From Hydrogenophilales bacterium 28-61-23 (GTDB lineage: Bacteria > Pseudomonadota > Gammaproteobacteria > Burkholderiales > Thiobacillaceae): DNA of 64,000 bases. Within the stretch, counting starts at the first letter, position 1; the number at the start of each line of letters is the position of its first letter. The position numbers and the translations under genes were made by a program. A model generated the notes under the pieces. The model did no database searches. It was given only the letters and a program-made list of their open reading frames with translations, and was not told where the DNA came from. The DNA lies in the NCBI GenBank assembly GCA_002281555.1, contig NCGJ01000004.1:186001-250000 (forward strand), in the 5' to 3' direction. This document shows positions 46,497 to 54,501 of this stretch, piece by piece.

Positions 46497-47378
46497 ATGA
46501 AACGATCCATCCGCATTATCGGCGTGGCCAGCGGCCTGGGCGCGCAGGATGAAGGCTGCGAGGACGGCCCGGTCGCTTTTCACCATTCGCAGGTCTGGCA
46601 TGAACTGGCGCGCCATCCGGACGTGGACTGGGGCCGCACGCTGTTTCCTTCCGACAACCAGAGCCATACGCCGGCGACGCGGATTGCCGAGCTATGCCGG
46701 CATCTCGCCGACGAGGTCGATCAGGCCCTGAACGCGGGCGAATTTCCGGTCGTGCTGGGCGGCGATCATTCCATCGCGGCGGGCACCTGGAGCGGCGTGG
46801 CGCGCCATGCCGGGGCGCCGATCGGGTTGCTCTGGATCGATGCGCATCTGGACAGCCATACGCTGGAGACGTCGTATTCCGGCGCGATCCACGGCATGCC
46901 GCTGGCGTTTTTGCTCGGCCGCGGCGACAAGCGGCTGCTTGAACTCGGCCTGCCCGGCGGGCAACTGGTTCCGGCGCATAGCGTGGTGTTCGGCGCGCGC
47001 AGCTTCGAGCCGGAGGAGGTGGAATTCCTGGCCGGCATGCGGGTGCGCGTGATCGGCCGGGGGGAGATCGAACAGCGCGGTTTTCAGGCCGCGTTTGAGG
47101 AGGCCTTGGCCATCGTTGCCGGCGCGCCGATGGGTTTCGGCGTTTCGTTCGATCTGGATGCGCTCGATCCGGCCACGGCGCCCGGCGTCGGCAGTCCGGA
47201 ACCGTATGGCCTGGCGGCGAACGATGTGTTGAACGGGCTGCACCGGCTGGTGCGCACCCCCGGCCTGCGTTGCCTGGAAATCGTCGAATACAACCCGGAT
47301 CGGGATCGGCAGGGGCGAACCGCGCGGCTGATCGGTGACTTGATAGGCGTCCTGGTCGAACGTTTTGTTCACCGCTGA
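46497..47378 (+). CDS. Arginase/agmatinase-family ureohydrolase
   Basis: A 293-residue enzyme of the binuclear-manganese ureohydrolase fold. Metal ligands are in LGGDHSIAAGTW, WIDAHLDSHTLETS and FDLDALDPATAPGVGSPEP. It would hydrolyse arginine (to ornithine and urea) or a related guanidino compound such as agmatine; arginase-type motifs predominate, but substrate is not certain. With the decarboxylase at 31626 it could feed putrescine synthesis. The start at 46497 is fixed by homology (MKRSIRIIGVASGLGAQ). Confidence 0.87.
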   Translation: MKRSIRIIGVASGLGAQDEGCEDGPVAFHHSQVWHELARHPDVDWGRTLFPSDNQSHTPATRIAELCRHLADEVDQALNAGEFPVVLGGDHSIAAGTWSGVARHAGAPIGLLWIDAHLDSHTLETSYSGAIHGMPLAFLLGRGDKRLLELGLPGGQLVPAHSVVFGARSFEPEEVEFLAGMRVRVIGRGEIEQRGFQAAFEEALAIVAGAPMGFGVSFDLDALDPATAPGVGSPEPYGLAANDVLNGLHRLVRTPGLRCLEIVEYNPDRDRQGRTARLIGDLIGVLVERFVHR

Positions 47379-47456
47379 GCAGGGTGGCGGCAAAGGATTG
47401 CCGCCCTACGGCCGTGCAATTTCATCCATAGGGCGGCAATCCTTTGCCGCCTGCTC
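47377..47456. repeat. REP-type double hairpin after the ureohydrolase gene
   Basis: The left arm, starting GAGCAGGGTGGCGGC (47377-47408), and right arm, ending TTTGCCGCCTGCTC (47429-47456), are inverted copies differing mainly by a 3-base insertion. Each arm also forms a small hairpin (GGCGGCAA/TTGCCGCC). It begins inside the ureohydrolase stop codon and could help end transcription. Same family as 33981-34003. Confidence 0.78.
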
Positions 47457-47595
47457 TTCTCACGGCGGGGTTCGCCGCCCGATCGCTCGATCATTGCCGC
47501 AAACCCGGCGACTGAAACATTCCCCCGCGCTTGCCTTGCTATAAAGAACCAGCGGCCTGTTTCCCAGGCTTGTGCAAGGTATTGCGAGCTTTCCC

Positions 47596-49584
47596 ATGAC
47601 TGAAAAATCTTTGATAGTCAGTGCCCTCGGCGAGGAAAAGCTGTTGCTTCCCTCTTTGGTCAACGCCGCTTTGACCGCCAATGACCGGGTCAAATACCTG
47701 TTCACCCTGCTGCAGACCGCGCGTTCCCACGCCGACCACCCCAATGCGCCGGTTTCCTCGCTCAGCGCCGAACGCCTGGCCGCCGGGGTGACCGATCCCA
47801 GTTTCGATGCCGCCGTGGCCGGGGCGCAGAAACTGCCCGACGGGCGCTACCAGATTCCGCGCGCCGACGCGGCATTGAAGATGATCGTGGAGGATCTCGG
47901 TCAGATGCTGGCGCCGCTGGTTCTTGCGGCGGGGAATCAGGGCGGCGATTTTTCCGCCCGCCATCAGGCCCTGGCTGACGATCCCGGTCTGGCCGAACTG
48001 CGCACGCCCGGTTCGGACACGTTACGCGGCGACAGTATCGAGGCGATGACCTCGGGCGATCGCGGTCGCGGCGATTCGCCGCACTTGCTGGTGATGGACA
48101 TGCACAAGGCGCTGAACCGGCTGCAGGTCGAAGTCGCCGGCGAGACCATCGACGGCGCCAGCGCCTATGACATCCGCCCCGGCGACCGCGCGCTGATCGC
48201 CGCCTTCATGGATGGCGTCGCGGCGACCCGGCCGCTGAAATTCGAGCATCCCGGCCTCGCCACCACGGCGACCCGGGTCGGCCGCAAACTGGTGTTGCAG
48301 AACGATATCGGCACCACCGACGCCCATGTACTGGTGGTTCACGTCGTCGGCCGCGAGGTCAGCGTCACCTATACCGATGTGCATCTGCCGCGACTGCAAT
48401 TTTTCCAGAGCCTGTTCAAAGGCAAGGGCGCGTTGAATGGCCAGGGCATGATCTGGGAAGACACCCGCGCGCGCCAGGACAGCGGCATGGAAAGCGGCGT
48501 TTATCACCTCGGCCTCGGCCGCATCGCCTTGGCCAGCGCACAGGCGCTGCGCGACTTTCTGCGCTTCCTCGGTTCGCGCCTGGTGTTTCTGATCGACTGG
48601 AACCGGGCGCGCAAACGTCTGCGCCTGTTCCTGCCGAAAGCGGAAACGCTGGCGCTGCTGAAATGGGCGGCGGACGAAAACATCGGCCATATGGCCTTTT
48701 TGAAAGCCGGCGGCGAGACGCTGGTCTATAACGCGATGGAATTCGCGCTGGCCGGCCGCATCCACCTGGGCGAGACGCTGTCGGATGCGCTCGGCCGCGA
48801 GCGCGCGCTGGAATTCATGCGCACCCTGTTCCGCGTCGCCACCCGCTATCTGCTGGACGGACGGCCGGTCTCCCTGGTCGAGGACGAGGTGAAGGCGGAG
48901 CTGGCCGGTTATGTCAGCAGCGCGCAGGAAGACATGCTGGATATCGCGGTGGATCACGCCGGCTATCTGGTCGAACTCGCCAGCGGCATCCGCGACAGCA
49001 TGGTCAGGGCGCGCGGTTCCGACCCGGCCCAGGTGCTCGCGGCCAACGCCGAACGCGCCAAGGAATGGGAATCGCGCGCCGACGAACTGCTCAATGCCGC
49101 CCGCGCCGCCGCGCGTCGGGCCGATGGCATGAGTTTCTTCGCCGCGCTGATCGAAAGCGCCGACGACGTCGCCGACGATCTGGAGGATGCCGCTTTCAAC
49201 CTGACCCTGTCGGCCGGCCAGAGTCTCGATCATGGGCAAAGCAAGATCCCGCCACCGCTGGCCGAACTGGCCGGCCACCTGGTTCAGGGCGCGCGCGAAT
49301 ACGTCATGCTGCTGGAAACGGCGCGCCACATCCGGCGCGGCGGCTCGCGCGAGGACACGCAGGATTTCCTCGAGGCCTTCCATCGCATCGCCAGCCTGGA
49401 ACATCTCTGCGACGATGCCCAGCGGGTGCTGAAGCGGACGCTGCTGGCCGAGACCGGCCGTTTCGCCGAGCTCTACGGCGCGCTGGAGGCGGGGCGCAAG
49501 CTGGAACACGCTTCCGACCATCTGCTGCGGGTCGCCATCACGCTGCGCGACCACATATTCGGGCAAGTCGTGGCAGGCGGCTGA
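47596..49584 (+). CDS. Large protein with C-terminal DUF47/PhoU-like domain
   Basis: A 662-residue protein, cytoplasmic by appearance. The N-terminal two thirds belong to no family I recognise; they include DMHKALNRLQVEVAGETIDG, DIGTTDAHVLVVHVVGREVS and LGSRLVFLIDWNRARKRLRLF. The last 210 residues or so (from EWESRADELLNAARAAARRA) are helical with the DUF47/PhoU pattern (ADDVADDLEDAAFNL, REYVMLLETARHIRRGG, LEHLCDDAQRVLKRTLL), a family tied to phosphate handling. Two bases separate it from a PPDK-like gene, so the two are one operon. Confidence 0.78.
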   Translation: MTEKSLIVSALGEEKLLLPSLVNAALTANDRVKYLFTLLQTARSHADHPNAPVSSLSAERLAAGVTDPSFDAAVAGAQKLPDGRYQIPRADAALKMIVEDLGQMLAPLVLAAGNQGGDFSARHQALADDPGLAELRTPGSDTLRGDSIEAMTSGDRGRGDSPHLLVMDMHKALNRLQVEVAGETIDGASAYDIRPGDRALIAAFMDGVAATRPLKFEHPGLATTATRVGRKLVLQNDIGTTDAHVLVVHVVGREVSVTYTDVHLPRLQFFQSLFKGKGALNGQGMIWEDTRARQDSGMESGVYHLGLGRIALASAQALRDFLRFLGSRLVFLIDWNRARKRLRLFLPKAETLALLKWAADENIGHMAFLKAGGETLVYNAMEFALAGRIHLGETLSDALGRERALEFMRTLFRVATRYLLDGRPVSLVEDEVKAELAGYVSSAQEDMLDIAVDHAGYLVELASGIRDSMVRARGSDPAQVLAANAERAKEWESRADELLNAARAAARRADGMSFFAALIESADDVADDLEDAAFNLTLSAGQSLDHGQSKIPPPLAELAGHLVQGAREYVMLLETARHIRRGGSREDTQDFLEAFHRIASLEHLCDDAQRVLKRTLLAETGRFAELYGALEAGRKLEHASDHLLRVAITLRDHIFGQVVAGG

Positions 49585-49586
49585 TC

Positions 49587-51233
49587 ATGCTGAAACGTCA
49601 TCACACCCCGCTGCAAGCGATCTACCCCATCGGCCGAAGTCTCCGTGGCAGCGACGTGGCCGATCCGGCCAGCGTCGGCTTCAAGGCCTACAACCTGATG
49701 CGGATGAGCGCCATCGGCCTGCCGGTGCCGCACGGCTTTGTGCTCGGCACCGCCCACTGCCGCGCTTTCCTGAAGCACAAATTGCCCGAACTGCGCGACC
49801 TGCTCGCCAGCCAGGTACGCAGCCTGGAAGCGGGCACCGGACTGGTCTTCGGCGGCGAGCGCAAGCCGCTGCTGCTGTCGGTGCGCTCCGGCGCGCCGGT
49901 TTCAATGCCGGGCATGCTGGATACCGTGCTCGATGTCGGCCTCAACAGCACCACGCTGCGCGGCTTCCTGCGCATGACCGGCAATCCGCGCCTGGTCTGG
50001 GATTCGTGGCGACGCCTGATCCAGTCCTTCGCCGAAGTGGTGCATGGCGTCGGGGGCGGCGTTGCAGGCGGCGTTGCGGGTGCCGACTTCGACCGTCTGC
50101 TGGCCGCAGCCCTGGCTGACGCTTTTGCCGAACCTCGCCTGGCGACCAGCCGCGACCTGGATTTTCATCAGATGAAGAATCTGGCTACGGCCTATCTCGA
50201 CCTCTACGCCCGCCTGGTCGGCGCGCCATTCCCGCAAGACCCGCTCGATCAACTCGAAGCCGCCACGCGCGCGGTGTTCCGCTCCTGGAATTCGGACAAG
50301 GCCGTGGCCTACCGGCGCATCAACGGCCTGGCCGACGACCTGGGCACCGCCGTGACCGTGCAGCGCATGGTGTTCGGCAACGCCGGCGGCACCTCCGGCT
50401 CCGGCGTCGGCTTCAGCCGCGACCCGGCCAGCGGCGAAAACACGCTCTATCTGGATTTCCTCGCCAACGCCCAGGGCGAGGACATCGTCTCCGGCCGTCG
50501 CGCGCTCTCGGCCAGCGACGATCTGGCCAGCCTGTTGCCGCCGGTCTATCGGGAGATCGTCCAAGTCGCGCAACGACTGGAACACGAATTCCGCGACACC
50601 CAGGAATTCGAATTCACCGTCCAGGACGGCACGCTCCATCTGCTGCAAACCCGCACCGGCAAACGCACGCCGCTGGCTGCGCTGCGCATGGCTGTGGAAC
50701 AGGTCAAAGAAGGCCTGATCGAACCTGCCGCCGCACTGGCTCGGCTGGCGCGCCTGGATCTGGACGCCATCGAATCGCCGCGCCTGGTGCTCGACGCCGA
50801 CACCCCGCTGCTGGCCACGGCCAACTCCGCCAGTCTCGGCGTCGCCAGCGGCCGCATCGCGCTGGACGTGGATGCGGCCCGGCGCATGGCTGAAAACGGC
50901 GAACCGGTGATTCTGGTACGCATGGAAATCGCCACCGACGACATCGCCGGCATCGACGTCGCCGCCGGCCTGCTCACCGCCTTCGGCGGCCGCACCTCGC
51001 ACGCCGCCGTGGTCGCGCGCGAACGCAACAAGGTCTGCCTGGTCGGCTGCGCCAGCCTCGGCATCGACCTGGCCAAACGCAAAATCACTTTGGGCGAACA
51101 CACCCTGGCGGAAGGCGACACGATCTGCCTGGATGGCGAATCCGGCCAGATCTACGCCGGCAGCCCGCGCATCGAACACGAACGCCCGCTGGCGCTGCTG
51201 GCGGAAGTTGAGCGCTGGAAAGCGGCCACGTAG
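49587..51233 (+). CDS. PPDK-like protein lacking the C-terminal PEP/pyruvate domain
   Basis: A 548-residue protein. An ATP-grasp nucleotide-binding half (about 20-390: GFKAYNLMRMSAIGLPVPHG, LLLSVRSGAPVSMPGMLDTV, FGNAGGTSGSGVGFSRDP, FEFTVQDGTLHLLQTRTGKR) leads to the swivelling phospho-His domain with FGGRTSHAAVVARE (catalytic His). Full pyruvate phosphate dikinases continue for another 350 residues or so with a TIM barrel; here the protein ends at AEVERWKAAT. The stop TAG lies inside a REP element at 51230, so either this two-domain form is natural or the 3' part was lost. Its partner gene is directly upstream. Confidence 0.85.
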   Translation: MLKRHHTPLQAIYPIGRSLRGSDVADPASVGFKAYNLMRMSAIGLPVPHGFVLGTAHCRAFLKHKLPELRDLLASQVRSLEAGTGLVFGGERKPLLLSVRSGAPVSMPGMLDTVLDVGLNSTTLRGFLRMTGNPRLVWDSWRRLIQSFAEVVHGVGGGVAGGVAGADFDRLLAAALADAFAEPRLATSRDLDFHQMKNLATAYLDLYARLVGAPFPQDPLDQLEAATRAVFRSWNSDKAVAYRRINGLADDLGTAVTVQRMVFGNAGGTSGSGVGFSRDPASGENTLYLDFLANAQGEDIVSGRRALSASDDLASLLPPVYREIVQVAQRLEHEFRDTQEFEFTVQDGTLHLLQTRTGKRTPLAALRMAVEQVKEGLIEPAAALARLARLDLDAIESPRLVLDADTPLLATANSASLGVASGRIALDVDAARRMAENGEPVILVRMEIATDDIAGIDVAAGLLTAFGGRTSHAAVVARERNKVCLVGCASLGIDLAKRKITLGEHTLAEGDTICLDGESGQIYAGSPRIEHERPLALLAEVERWKAAT

Positions 51234-51313
51234 GATGGGTTGAGCCTGCGAAACCCATCGATCCCAACTTGCTCCCGCGCGCGATGGGTTTCGCTGCGCT
51301 CAACCCATCCTAC
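51230..51313. repeat. REP-type palindrome (copy 2, 5' of RAYT)
   Basis: GTAGGATGGGTTGAGCCTGC to CAACCCATCCTAC, with inner AAACCCATCG and CGATGGGTTT arms. Its first bases provide the TAG stop of the PPDK-like gene. It is inverted relative to the copy at 51874. Confidence 0.9.
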
Positions 51314-51337
51314 CGTTGATCCTTTTCTGCCCATGCC

Positions 51338-51877
51338 ATGACCCAATACCGGCGGCATTTCCAACCCGGCGGTTCCTATTTCTTCACCGTCAATCTGGCG
51401 AATCGCGGGCAAGGTTTGTTGATCGAGCATATCGATGCTCTGCGCGCCGCATTCCGCTACACGCTGGATCGGCGGCCGTTTACGCTGGCTGCAATTGTGG
51501 TGTTGCCGGAACATCTGCACACCATCTGGACGCTACCGACGGGAGACGCGGATTTCGCGACGCGTTGGCGTCTGATCAAAAGCCACTTTTCACGCGCCCT
51601 GCCTTTGGGCGAACAACGATCCGCGAGCCGCCTGGACAAAGGCGAGCGCGGCATCTGGCAGCGCCGCTATTGGGAACACACCTTGCGCGACGAAACGGAT
51701 TTCGCGCGGCACGCGGATTACCTGCATTTCAACCCTGTGAAACACGGCCATGTGAGCCGTGTAGCCGAATGGCCGTACTCCTCTTTTCACCGCTTTGTGC
51801 GCTTGGGCTTTTACACGCCGGATTGGGGCGGGGGTGCGGCGGATGCGATAACGGCCGAGGTCGGAGAAGCTGTGTAG
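51338..51877 (+). CDS. REP-associated tyrosine transposase (RAYT)
   Basis: A 179-residue Y1/HUH-type transposase. It begins YRRHFQPGGSYFFTVNLANR; the HUH motif is in VLPEHLHTIWTLP, and the catalytic Tyr in ADYLHFNPVKHG. WQRRYWEHTLRDETDF is characteristic of RAYTs. RAYTs nick REP hairpins and are held to spread them. Here it is flanked by inverted REPs, and its stop TAG is part of the downstream REP. The three REP copies nearby are the likely substrates. Confidence 0.92.
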   Translation: MTQYRRHFQPGGSYFFTVNLANRGQGLLIEHIDALRAAFRYTLDRRPFTLAAIVVLPEHLHTIWTLPTGDADFATRWRLIKSHFSRALPLGEQRSASRLDKGERGIWQRRYWEHTLRDETDFARHADYLHFNPVKHGHVSRVAEWPYSSFHRFVRLGFYTPDWGGGAADAITAEVGEAV

Positions 51878-51954
51878 GATGGGTAGAGCGCAGCGAAACC
51901 CATCGCGCGGTGGAGGTTGGGATCGATGGGTTTCGCAAGCTCAACCCATCCTAC
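51874..51954. repeat. REP-type palindrome (copy 3, 3' of RAYT)
   Basis: GTAGGATGGGTAGAGCGCAG to CTCAACCCATCCTAC, inverted relative to the copy at 51230: its left arm is the complement of that copy's right arm. It supplies the stop codon of the RAYT gene. Confidence 0.9.
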
Positions 51955-52000
51955 GATCCCCGTTTCCCGTGCCATTTCGTGGACGCATTCACGAACCCCA

Positions 52001-54100
52001 TCACTTCACCGTCACGAACATCGCATCCACGCTTTTGCCGTCCGCCGTTTGCAGGCTGATCCGATGCGGGCCGGGGCTGAGCGGCCAGAGCAGGCTGCCG
52101 TCGGCATCCAGCCAGGCCGGGTCGGCGGGTTTGTCGTCGACAAGCCAGATCAGGCCTTGGCCTGCGCCGGCGATGCTGAAGCGGACTTTCTGGCGCTCGG
52201 CCGGGATGTCGGGGTCGCGCGCCAGGATGGCGCCGTTGCCGGGGCCTTCGATGCGCACCGGCAGCGTTTCGCTTTGCGGCATGACGATGCGATCCAGCGC
52301 GGTGCCGGCCAGGAACAGTTCGCGCCGTTCCGGTTCTATCGGCGGTTCGAACCGCACCAGTCGGCTTTCCACACCGGGCGGCATTTTCGGTGGCTTGGCC
52401 GGTCGGCCGCTTTGCAGGCGGTTCATCACGGCTTGCCAGATCGGGGCGGCGCCGCTGATGCCGGAGACGTCGCGCATCGGCGTGCCAGATGCGTTGCCGA
52501 CCCAGACGCCGACCGTGTAGCGATCCGTGTAGCCCAGGCACCAGTTGTCGCGCATGTCTTTGCTGGTGCCGGTTTTGACGGCGGCGTGGCCGATGGTTTC
52601 GAGCGGGCTGGACAGGCCGAAGGTGAGGCCGCGCGCGGATTTGTCGGCCAGGATGTCGCCGACGATGTAGGCGCTGGCCTTCGATATCACGCGCTGGCCG
52701 CCAGCCTTCGCATTCTGGTTTGGCAGCCAGACCACCGGGCGCAGGACGCCGCCATTGGCCAGGCTGCGATAGGCGTTGGTCAGTTCCAGCAAGGTGACTT
52801 CGCCGCCACCCAGGGCGAGCGAGTAGCCGTAGAAGTCGCTGTCATGACTGAGGCTGGCGAGGCCCATGCGCTTGAGGCCGGCATGAAAGCGTTCCACGCC
52901 GAGCAGCAGCAGGGTGCGCACCGCCGGCACGTTGAGCGACGCGCCGAGGGCGGTGCGCGCGCTGACCCAGCCTTTGAAGTCACGTTCGTAGTTCTGCGGC
53001 ACGTATTGGCCGATCGGCGTATCCAGCGCCAGCGGGCTGTCTTCCAGCGGCGAGGCGGCAGTGAGCAATCGACGTTCGATGGCCAGGCCGTACAGGAAGG
53101 GTTTCAGCGTCGAACCGGGCAGGCGCGGCGCGCTGACGCCATCCACCTCGGCGGCCTGCGACGTGGTATCGCTGGAACCGGCCCAAGCCAGCACTTCGCC
53201 GCTGGCGTTGTCCAGCACCAGCACGGCGCCGTCCTCGACCTGGCGCTCGCGCAGCTCGACCAGGTGGCGCTTGAGTGTGTCGAGCACGAAGGCTTGCAGA
53301 TCGGCATCCAGACTGGTGCGCAGGCTTTGGCCGGGCGCCAGGGTGACTCGCCGGGCCAGATGCGGCGCGAGTTGGTGGTCCATCTCAAGATGCGGACGCC
53401 GAACCAGCGCCGACAAGGCAACGCTGGAAACCAGCCGGCAATCGGTTCGGCCGATCTGGTGCGCCACGCCGCAGGCTCGCTTGGCGACCAGATTCGGCTT
53501 GGCGTTGGGGCCGCGCAGCAAGGCGGCCAACACGCTGGCTTCGGCCCGGTCGAGCCCGGACGGATGTTTGCCGAACAGGCCGCGCGAGGCGGCGGCGATG
53601 CCGGCCAGTTCGCCCCGGAAGTTGGCCAGGTTGAGGTAGGCCTCCAGGATCTGTTCCTTGCTCCAGCGTTTTTCCAGCTCGCGCGCCGCGCCGATCTGGC
53701 GCCATTTCTGATCCAGGCTGCGGCCGTCGGCGGCGCGATGCAGAGTCGGGTCGATCAGGCCGACCAGTTGCATGGTCAGCGTCGAAGCGCCGCGCTGCCG
53801 ATGCTCGACCAGATTGGTCCAGATCGCGCCGACCATCGCCTTCCAGTCGACCCCGGCGTGGCTCATGAAACGCTTGTCCTCGGACGCGATCAGCGCGGCG
53901 ATCATGGCCGGCGAAAGATCGGCCAGACCGACCCAGGGCAGCCGCCGGCGCTCCTTGTCCACCCGCACGCTTTGCAGCAAATGGCCGCGCCGGTCGAGCA
54001 CCCAGGCCTCGGAAGAGATATGCGCGGCGCGCACTTCGGCGAAGCTGGGCTGGGCGGCCCGGGCCAGCGGCGCGGCAAGGCCGATGAACAGCAAAAACAA
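52001..54100 (-). CDS. pbpC: Penicillin-binding protein 1C
   Basis: About 699 residues. A hydrophobic anchor (FLLFIGLAAPLARAA) precedes a GT51 transglycosylase (LIASEDKRFMSHAGVDWKAM, RGASTLTMQLVGLIDP, EAYLNLANFRGEL), then a transpeptidase with PGSTLKPFLYG (SxxK), the SLN motif (GASLNVPAVR) and AVKTGTSKDMRD (KTG). The C-terminal PbpC-specific domain follows. The start is uncertain: a TTG at 54100 opens the hydrophobic anchor, but the frame stays open to 54505 through two 152-bp repeats. The original start may have been displaced. It follows the alpha-2-macroglobulin gene, its usual partner. Confidence 0.85.
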   Translation of the reverse strand: MFLLFIGLAAPLARAAQPSFAEVRAAHISSEAWVLDRRGHLLQSVRVDKERRRLPWVGLADLSPAMIAALIASEDKRFMSHAGVDWKAMVGAIWTNLVEHRQRGASTLTMQLVGLIDPTLHRAADGRSLDQKWRQIGAARELEKRWSKEQILEAYLNLANFRGELAGIAAASRGLFGKHPSGLDRAEASVLAALLRGPNAKPNLVAKRACGVAHQIGRTDCRLVSSVALSALVRRPHLEMDHQLAPHLARRVTLAPGQSLRTSLDADLQAFVLDTLKRHLVELRERQVEDGAVLVLDNASGEVLAWAGSSDTTSQAAEVDGVSAPRLPGSTLKPFLYGLAIERRLLTAASPLEDSPLALDTPIGQYVPQNYERDFKGWVSARTALGASLNVPAVRTLLLLGVERFHAGLKRMGLASLSHDSDFYGYSLALGGGEVTLLELTNAYRSLANGGVLRPVVWLPNQNAKAGGQRVISKASAYIVGDILADKSARGLTFGLSSPLETIGHAAVKTGTSKDMRDNWCLGYTDRYTVGVWVGNASGTPMRDVSGISGAAPIWQAVMNRLQSGRPAKPPKMPPGVESRLVRFEPPIEPERRELFLAGTALDRIVMPQSETLPVRIEGPGNGAILARDPDIPAERQKVRFSIAGAGQGLIWLVDDKPADPAWLDADGSLLWPLSPGPHRISLQTADGKSVDAMFVTVK

Positions 54101-54113
54101 AACGAGCCAGTAT

Positions 54114-54265
54114 GTAGGGCGGGAATCCCTTCCCGCCTGCAACGTCCGATTGCCTTTTTTGATCGGTCGGCCAAAGCCGCCAGGGGGTAGTCGGCAAAGG
54201 GCAGCGGAGTCGTAGCGCCTTGGCGCGTACGAATCCGGCGTACCCCTTGCGGGTATTGCCGACCT
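54114..54265. repeat. 152-bp intergenic repeat, unit 1
   Basis: Starts with the REP-like hairpin GTAGGGCGGGAATCCC and ends GTATTGCCGACCT. Internally GTAGTCGGCAAAGGGC and its partial complement near the end form a second palindrome. Only a few bases differ from the unit at 54309. Read on the minus strand it stays open in the pbpC frame. Confidence 0.88.
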
Positions 54266-54308
54266 ACGCTGGGTGGCGGCGGCGGGCGCGCATAGGCCGT
54301 ACAAATCC

Positions 54309-54460
54309 GTAGGGCGGGAATCCCTTCCCGCCGTCAACGTCTGATTGCCTTTTTTGATCGGTCGGCCAAAGCCGCCAGGGGGTAGTCGGCAAAGGGCAGC
54401 GGAGTCGTAGCGCCTTGGCGCGTACGAATCCGGCATACCCCTTGCGGGTATTGCCGACCT
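54309..54460. repeat. 152-bp intergenic repeat, unit 2
   Basis: Second unit, 195 bp (a multiple of three) from the first, so both share the pbpC reading frame. Together they occupy most of the 400 bp between pbpC and the alpha-2-macroglobulin gene; nothing else is visible in that gap. Confidence 0.88.
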
Positions 54461-54501
54461 TCGACAAGCGGGTTCATCGGCGGCGCGAAGACTGAAGCCG
54501 G

